Source of the DNA: Utricularia gibba
Lineage: Eukaryota > Streptophyta > Magnoliopsida > Lamiales > Lentibulariaceae
Reading direction: 5' to 3'
Length of the DNA: 29,563 bases
Assembly: GCA_002189035.1 (NCBI GenBank)
Contig: NEEC01000117.1
Coordinates: forward strand, 1-29,563
In this document: positions 26,169 to 29,563 of the stretch, in pieces
How positions within the stretch are numbered: the stretch's first letter is position 1
Layout of the letters: each line of letters begins with the position of its first letter
Notes under the pieces: generated by a model
Told to the model about the DNA's origin: nothing
The model's database searches: none
Seen by the model: only the letters and a program-made list of their open reading frames with translations
Made by a program: the position numbers and the translations under genes

Positions 26169-26192
26169 CCACGTGGCTTCAATTTATCCAAT
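26169..26192. promoter_or_regulatory. G-box and CCAAT box before the truncated gene
   Basis: CCACGTGG at 26169-26176 (palindromic G-box) and CCAAT at 26188-26192 lie about 90-110 bp before the ATG at 26279. They look like the surviving promoter of the truncated gene that follows. Confidence 0.45.
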
Positions 26193-26278
26193 CATAAAAT
26201 TCTCTCTCACGCAGATCACACGCACCAAAAAATTAAAATCTCAAGAACAAGAAAGTTGATTTGGAATGATCTGGAAAT

Positions 26279-26520
26279 GGCGGAGGAGAGGAATACGAAG
26301 GCATCGGCGGGGCTTGAGCCGAGCAGGTTGCAGCGGAGAGCTCCAGCGTCGATTCAGATCGCTCCGGCGAAGGAATGGAATGTTGCGATCCCCCTTTTGA
26401 CGCCGTTGATCCATCGCCGACATCAGAGATTCCGACTATGGGGACATGGTCAACGGAAGAAACGAAGCCACGGTTGCCGAGACGGATAAGTCGCCGCCTC
26501 CTTCGTCATCTCTGGCCATA
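26279..26520 (+). pseudogene. Truncated gene related to the At4g14450-like small protein family
   Basis: The ATG at 26279 opens a frame beginning MAEERNTKASAGLEPSRLQR and continuing through RRAPASIQIAPAKEWNVAIP to LLTPL. The SRLQRRAPASIQ-(n)-WNVAIPLL core is typical of a family of short, uncharacterised plant proteins (the At4g14450-like group). I recall that their C-terminus carries a KKWQHPAAPFCYEP-type motif. That motif is missing here. After LLTPL (about 26407) the frame stays open to a stop at about 26487, but the residues are unlike the family, and another frame reads ETDKSPPPSSSLAIRFK up to about 26527. TRIM copy B follows immediately. A frameshift plus loss of the 3' end beside the TRIM is the simplest reading. 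Function of the intact family is unknown. Confidence 0.55.
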
Positions 26521-26550
26521 AGGTTTAAATACTTACATAAGGTTTAAATA
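26518..26550. repeat. 19-bp tandem duplication at the gene/TRIM junction
   Basis: ATAAGGTTTAAATA occurs at 26518-26531 and again at 26537-26550, so the unit is 19 bp. It sits exactly where the truncated gene gives way to TRIM copy B, so it may be a scar of insertion or repair. Confidence 0.7.
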
Positions 26551-27130
26551 TATGTAAAAATATGAATCACATTCTAAAAAATTAGTTTAATCAATAACAA
26601 ATATAGAATAATAGAAAGGTAAGCCGTTATTTTTTTTGGTTATATATATATAATTTCTTAGTAAGATAGATTATATCATTAGATGGAATTAATTACTAAT
26701 AATTTATAATATATATATATTTTTTATTTATTTATATTATTTTAATTTCTTGTTTGATATAATATTCAAACTTGAGTCAAATTGGATTTTTTTGATTCAG
26801 TGAATATTTTTTTTTTTTATGAGTGTAACTAGTTATGACTTAAATTATAAATTGATTTAAGTTTTGTTGCATAAATTTGATATATCTCATTGTTTTTCTT
26901 GTTTTTTTAATCAAAACTCAAATTAATATGAAGCTTATCTTGGATGCACTAGTCCAATACAAAACAAATGTTCTGATACCTTGTTGAAGTTAATGATACG
27001 ATAAATTAGATATATGTAAAAATCACAAACAAACAATAAATGTGAAATATATTGGAAAAGAATAAAATCCAACCAATTACTGATGATTCATCCAAACTAA
27101 CATATCGTTTTAATTTTGTAATACATGCTA
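26523..27130 (-). mobile_element. TRIM-like retroelement, copy B (interrupted by a LINE)
   Basis: Near-identical to copy A through the internal part (for example TTAATCAAAACTCAAATTAA near 26907). On the minus strand the primer-site-like AGGTATCAGAAC (plus 26970-26981) directly follows a terminal repeat ending in CA (plus strand repeat start TGTTGAAGTTAATGATACG at 26982). It matches 10 of 12 bases of the usual initiator Met-tRNA site. The right terminal repeat is cut off at about 27130, where LINE sequence begins. The left repeat is longer than in copy A because of extra AT-rich DNA. No coding capacity. Confidence 0.65.
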
Positions 27131-28409
27131 CCAATTACTAATGAAGTTCTTCTGGAACGGATCTAACATCACGACCCAGAAGATCACCTGGGTGGCATGG
27201 GGACAAATCACTAATTCCTATGAGATAGGGGGTCTGAATTACTTTGCAAGTGTCGAATATTTCACTGCTAGTCAAGTGGTGGCGGCGGCTTATGGAGACG
27301 GGTGGTACTATCCATCTATGTCGAGGAGGTGGACTCAATTGCAAATGGGTTCTAGAGTACGTACTACTACATGGGGGAGGATAGTATCTATTTCGGCAAC
27401 TATAAAAAAAGATTGGCCAACCATTGACATTAATAGGTGGTTCAAACACACATGGGGGGACGGATCACAGGTCGTGTGTGGGAAGACTCTGGGATCTAGA
27501 GGGAGAGAGATCGTTTTCCAGAACTCTATAGGATAGTTTTGCATAGACAAGCTACACTAAGTGAAGCTTGAGAATGGGAGGCAGGGAATATTATGGAACA
27601 TTGATATCATAAGAGTTCCCTCCAACAGTCATGGAGGAAAGACTAGAATTTTTAGCAATGATTAGAGACTCAAAAAACGAGCGAGAAAACAACTCTTTGT
27701 TGCTGGACGATCACTGATCAGGAGCAAGATTTGTCCACTTTAGTGAGGAGTGCACAACCCACAATATCAAGGAGCTTCTTAGACCTCCAAGAGCACACAC
27801 GTCTCCCTCCATCCCACCCTTTTTTGGTAAGGAGTGGAACATGTATCCTATTAAAGTGAGGATTTTTGTGTGGCTATTAGCTCAAGAACAGTTGCCAACG
27901 AAACTGAACTTGATGGCAAGAGGGGTAGCATTGAGTGATGTTATGTGTAGTAAATGTCACAGGACAGAGGAGACTGGTCTACACATCGAGTTCCACTGCG
28001 GCGAAGCTCAAACATTATGGACTGATATATTCCACTGGCTGCAGTGTGATGTTCAAAATTGGGATGCTTCTAGATGGCATTCAAATATCCCAGCTCCATA
28101 TCACTCTACAGGTTTAAGGAGCGTCTGGAAGGTGGTGCTCGCTTCTACTCTATGGCTACAATAGAAGGCTCGGAATTATAATGTATTTAGTGAACATCAA
28201 GATGCGCATCTTCGATTGCAGGGGGTAAATTTGAGAGATGTACAAGTAATGGCATTATCATGGCTACAAGGGAGAACACGAAGGAAGCACATCCCAGCTT
28301 TCTTATGGCTTTGTAACCCCTTATTAGTGGGAGGCAGCGCCTAAAATATGTAATTTGTTCTCTCGTTTAAAAAAAAAAAATCAATTTAACAGTAAAAAAA
28401 AAAAAAAAA
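27131..28409 (+). mobile_element. 5'-truncated LINE (non-LTR) retrotransposon, decayed
   Basis: It encodes the C-terminal part of LINE ORF2 in broken frames. At 27141-27535 a reverse-transcriptase C-terminal region begins MKFFWNGSNITTQKITWVAW and contains GGLNYFAS. At 27841-28163 a zf-RVT domain has PIKVRIFVWLLAQEQLPTKL, CSKCHRTEETGLHIEFHC and LWTDIFHWLQ (Cys-X2-Cys ... His-X3-His-Cys pattern). A stop TAG at about 28162 is followed in the same frame by KARNYNVFSEH, the usual IWKARN motif of plant LINEs, then a tail with RRKHIPAFLWLCN ending at about 28344. Two A runs (about 28369-28380 and 28394-28409) end the element. The 5' part, including endonuclease and most of the RT, is absent. CTACC next to both ends may be a remnant target duplication. 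It is inactive. Confidence 0.85.
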
Positions 28410-28420
28410 CTACCTAGTAC

Positions 28421-29563
28421 TACTACCCGTGAGGAAGACAACAGATCCCTCAGAAACATCCATTCCGATGAACCCATAACAACAGCAACTGATAGTCGGA
28501 TAACCTGAGAGACAGTGCCAAAGTGACTCCTCCAGTCTAGTCCTTAGTGTTACTGCTGCTTATTCTGTTTTTGTGAAAGTGTAATCTTGAATTTTCAACC
28601 ATTTCGAGCCACCCAAATGCAGGATAAAGGAGAAAACAACTCGGACACAAGTATGATCCAAGGAATATTGAGACCAGAAAGTTTTCTTCAGGGCTCACGT
28701 GCAGGAACTTGTTGGTCAAAAGTTAGTCATTCCTCTTCAAAACCATCTCCTCTCCTTTCTCTTAGGACTGTTATCTTTCAAGAATTCTGAGATCCGATTT
28801 CCAGATTCGATCCTGGATGGGAGAAGATTCGCCTATTGTTTTGAGAAAAAACAATGGGAAACAGTCGAAGGAAAACCCTCGCTGCATCGGATTAAACTAC
28901 GCTGGCCAAGGAGCTTGGAGCAACTGTTATTAGCTTCGTCTGTGTATTTCAGTTTCTGGGATCCCGAGGAAGAAGACGTTGTGCCCAAACCCCACGCCGA
29001 CTTCAAAACATGGAAAAATAATCACATGCTGAATTTTTGATTGAATATATGTGTTTGGCAACAAGAATATTTTAATATCTTATGGTTTATCTCCTTTTTT
29101 TCATATACCAAATATTGAGAATTTCTAAAAAAACATGTTAAATATTTTAATAGTGCATTCCTTTGTATTACTAGCTTTTCAACCAAGCGTGATGACCAAT
29201 TATGCGAATCAACGATTCCTTTCATACACGTAGAAATAAAGCTAACCTGTCTAATCTAAAGATGAGATTTGTTTTAATTGGTTTTATTTTATATCGATTT
29301 GTTTGAATATATATAAAAAGGAGTAAGATTATATTTATATATATATATTGATAAGAAAATACATACACATTCTCATGTGGATTTAAAACCATATACACAC
29401 AATTATTCTCATTTAGATTTGAAAGACCAAAAACTTGACATGTGATTATATGTACAAAAGTGTAATTTTATGATAAAAAAATGAAAGGTATAATAGTTTC
29501 AAAGTGTATTATAAAAAATAAATATGTTTTGATAATTATGTATGTTCGGTAAAAGTATTATCA
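28421..29563. repeat. Duplicated block, right copy (runs to the window end)
   Basis: Direct copy of 22911-24418 without the MITE. Its end near 29563 still aligns with about 24418, so the duplication may continue beyond the window. Differences are scattered substitutions and small indels in A/T runs. Confidence 0.95.
28617..29037 (+). pseudogene. Unrecognised open frame(s) in the duplicated block, right copy
   Basis: The ATG at 28617 begins MQDKGENNSDTSMIQGILRP and stays open through a Ser-rich part (HSSSKPSPLLSLRTVIFQEF) to a TGA at 28788-28790. The left copy has GGA at the position of that TGA, and a further open stretch with KIRLLF and RRKTLAASGANYAGQG follows there. Another frame containing WDPEEEDVVPKPHADFK is open at 28699-29037. 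So each copy is broken at a different place in the first frame. I do not recognise the protein, and no function can be assigned. Confidence 0.35.

Noticed and set aside
28369-28409. Paired A runs as possible ends of a processed pseudogene
   Set aside because: The preceding sequence encodes LINE ORF2 motifs (zf-RVT, WKARN-like), so the A runs are explained as a LINE tail.

Overview
This is nuclear DNA from a flowering plant, most likely a eudicot. The genes are interrupted by short GT-AG introns, the protein families are plant-specific (ALOG, group IX ERF, PMT methyltransferase, plant NDR kinase), the intergenic DNA is very AT-rich, and small plant transposons are present (TRIM, MITE, LINE). 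I cannot name the species from the sequence. There is no organellar or bacterial gene organisation, no rRNA or CRISPR, and I recognised no tRNA.

Layout, left to right: (1) last exon of a PHO1-type phosphate exporter (+, 17-107). (2) SF3B5/SF3b10 spliceosome subunit (-, 834-1274, 3 exons). (3) NDR-family AGC kinase (-, 2317-5819, 13 coding exons), with one base missing at an exon end. (4) AT-rich spacer. (5) PMT8/PMT3-type Golgi methyltransferase (-, 8008-10468, 7 exons). (6) AT-rich spacer holding a TRIM retroelement (about 12127-12662). (7) ALOG/LSH transcription factor (-, 13928-14645, 2 exons), with one base missing inside the ALOG domain. (8) Small membrane-anchored ARM-repeat protein, probably mitochondrial (+, 16205-17856, 8 exons). 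(9) ADF6-type actin-depolymerising factor (+, 18780-19790, 3 exons). (10) Small intronless group IX ERF with an altered AP2 domain (-, 21581-21946). (11) A repeat-rich right third. A block of a TRIM element plus about 1.1 kb of unrecognised DNA occurs twice (22231-24418 and 26523-29563) on either side of an intronless RING-H2 E3 ligase gene (-, 24781-25464) and a truncated gene remnant (+, 26279-26520).

The two copies of the duplication date later events. The left copy carries a 360-bp MITE with long inverted repeats and a 9-bp target duplication, and the right copy still has the empty site. The right copy has a 5'-truncated LINE driven into its TRIM. The protein-coding genes are an ordinary mix of housekeeping and regulatory loci and do not form a pathway or cluster. 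I found no new multi-gene system. The best observations are the transposon stratigraphy, two one-base breaks in G/C runs of conserved genes, and the unusual AP2 domain.

Exon boundaries were read by hand from GT-AG sites, reading phase and family conservation. No alignment or transcript data were available.
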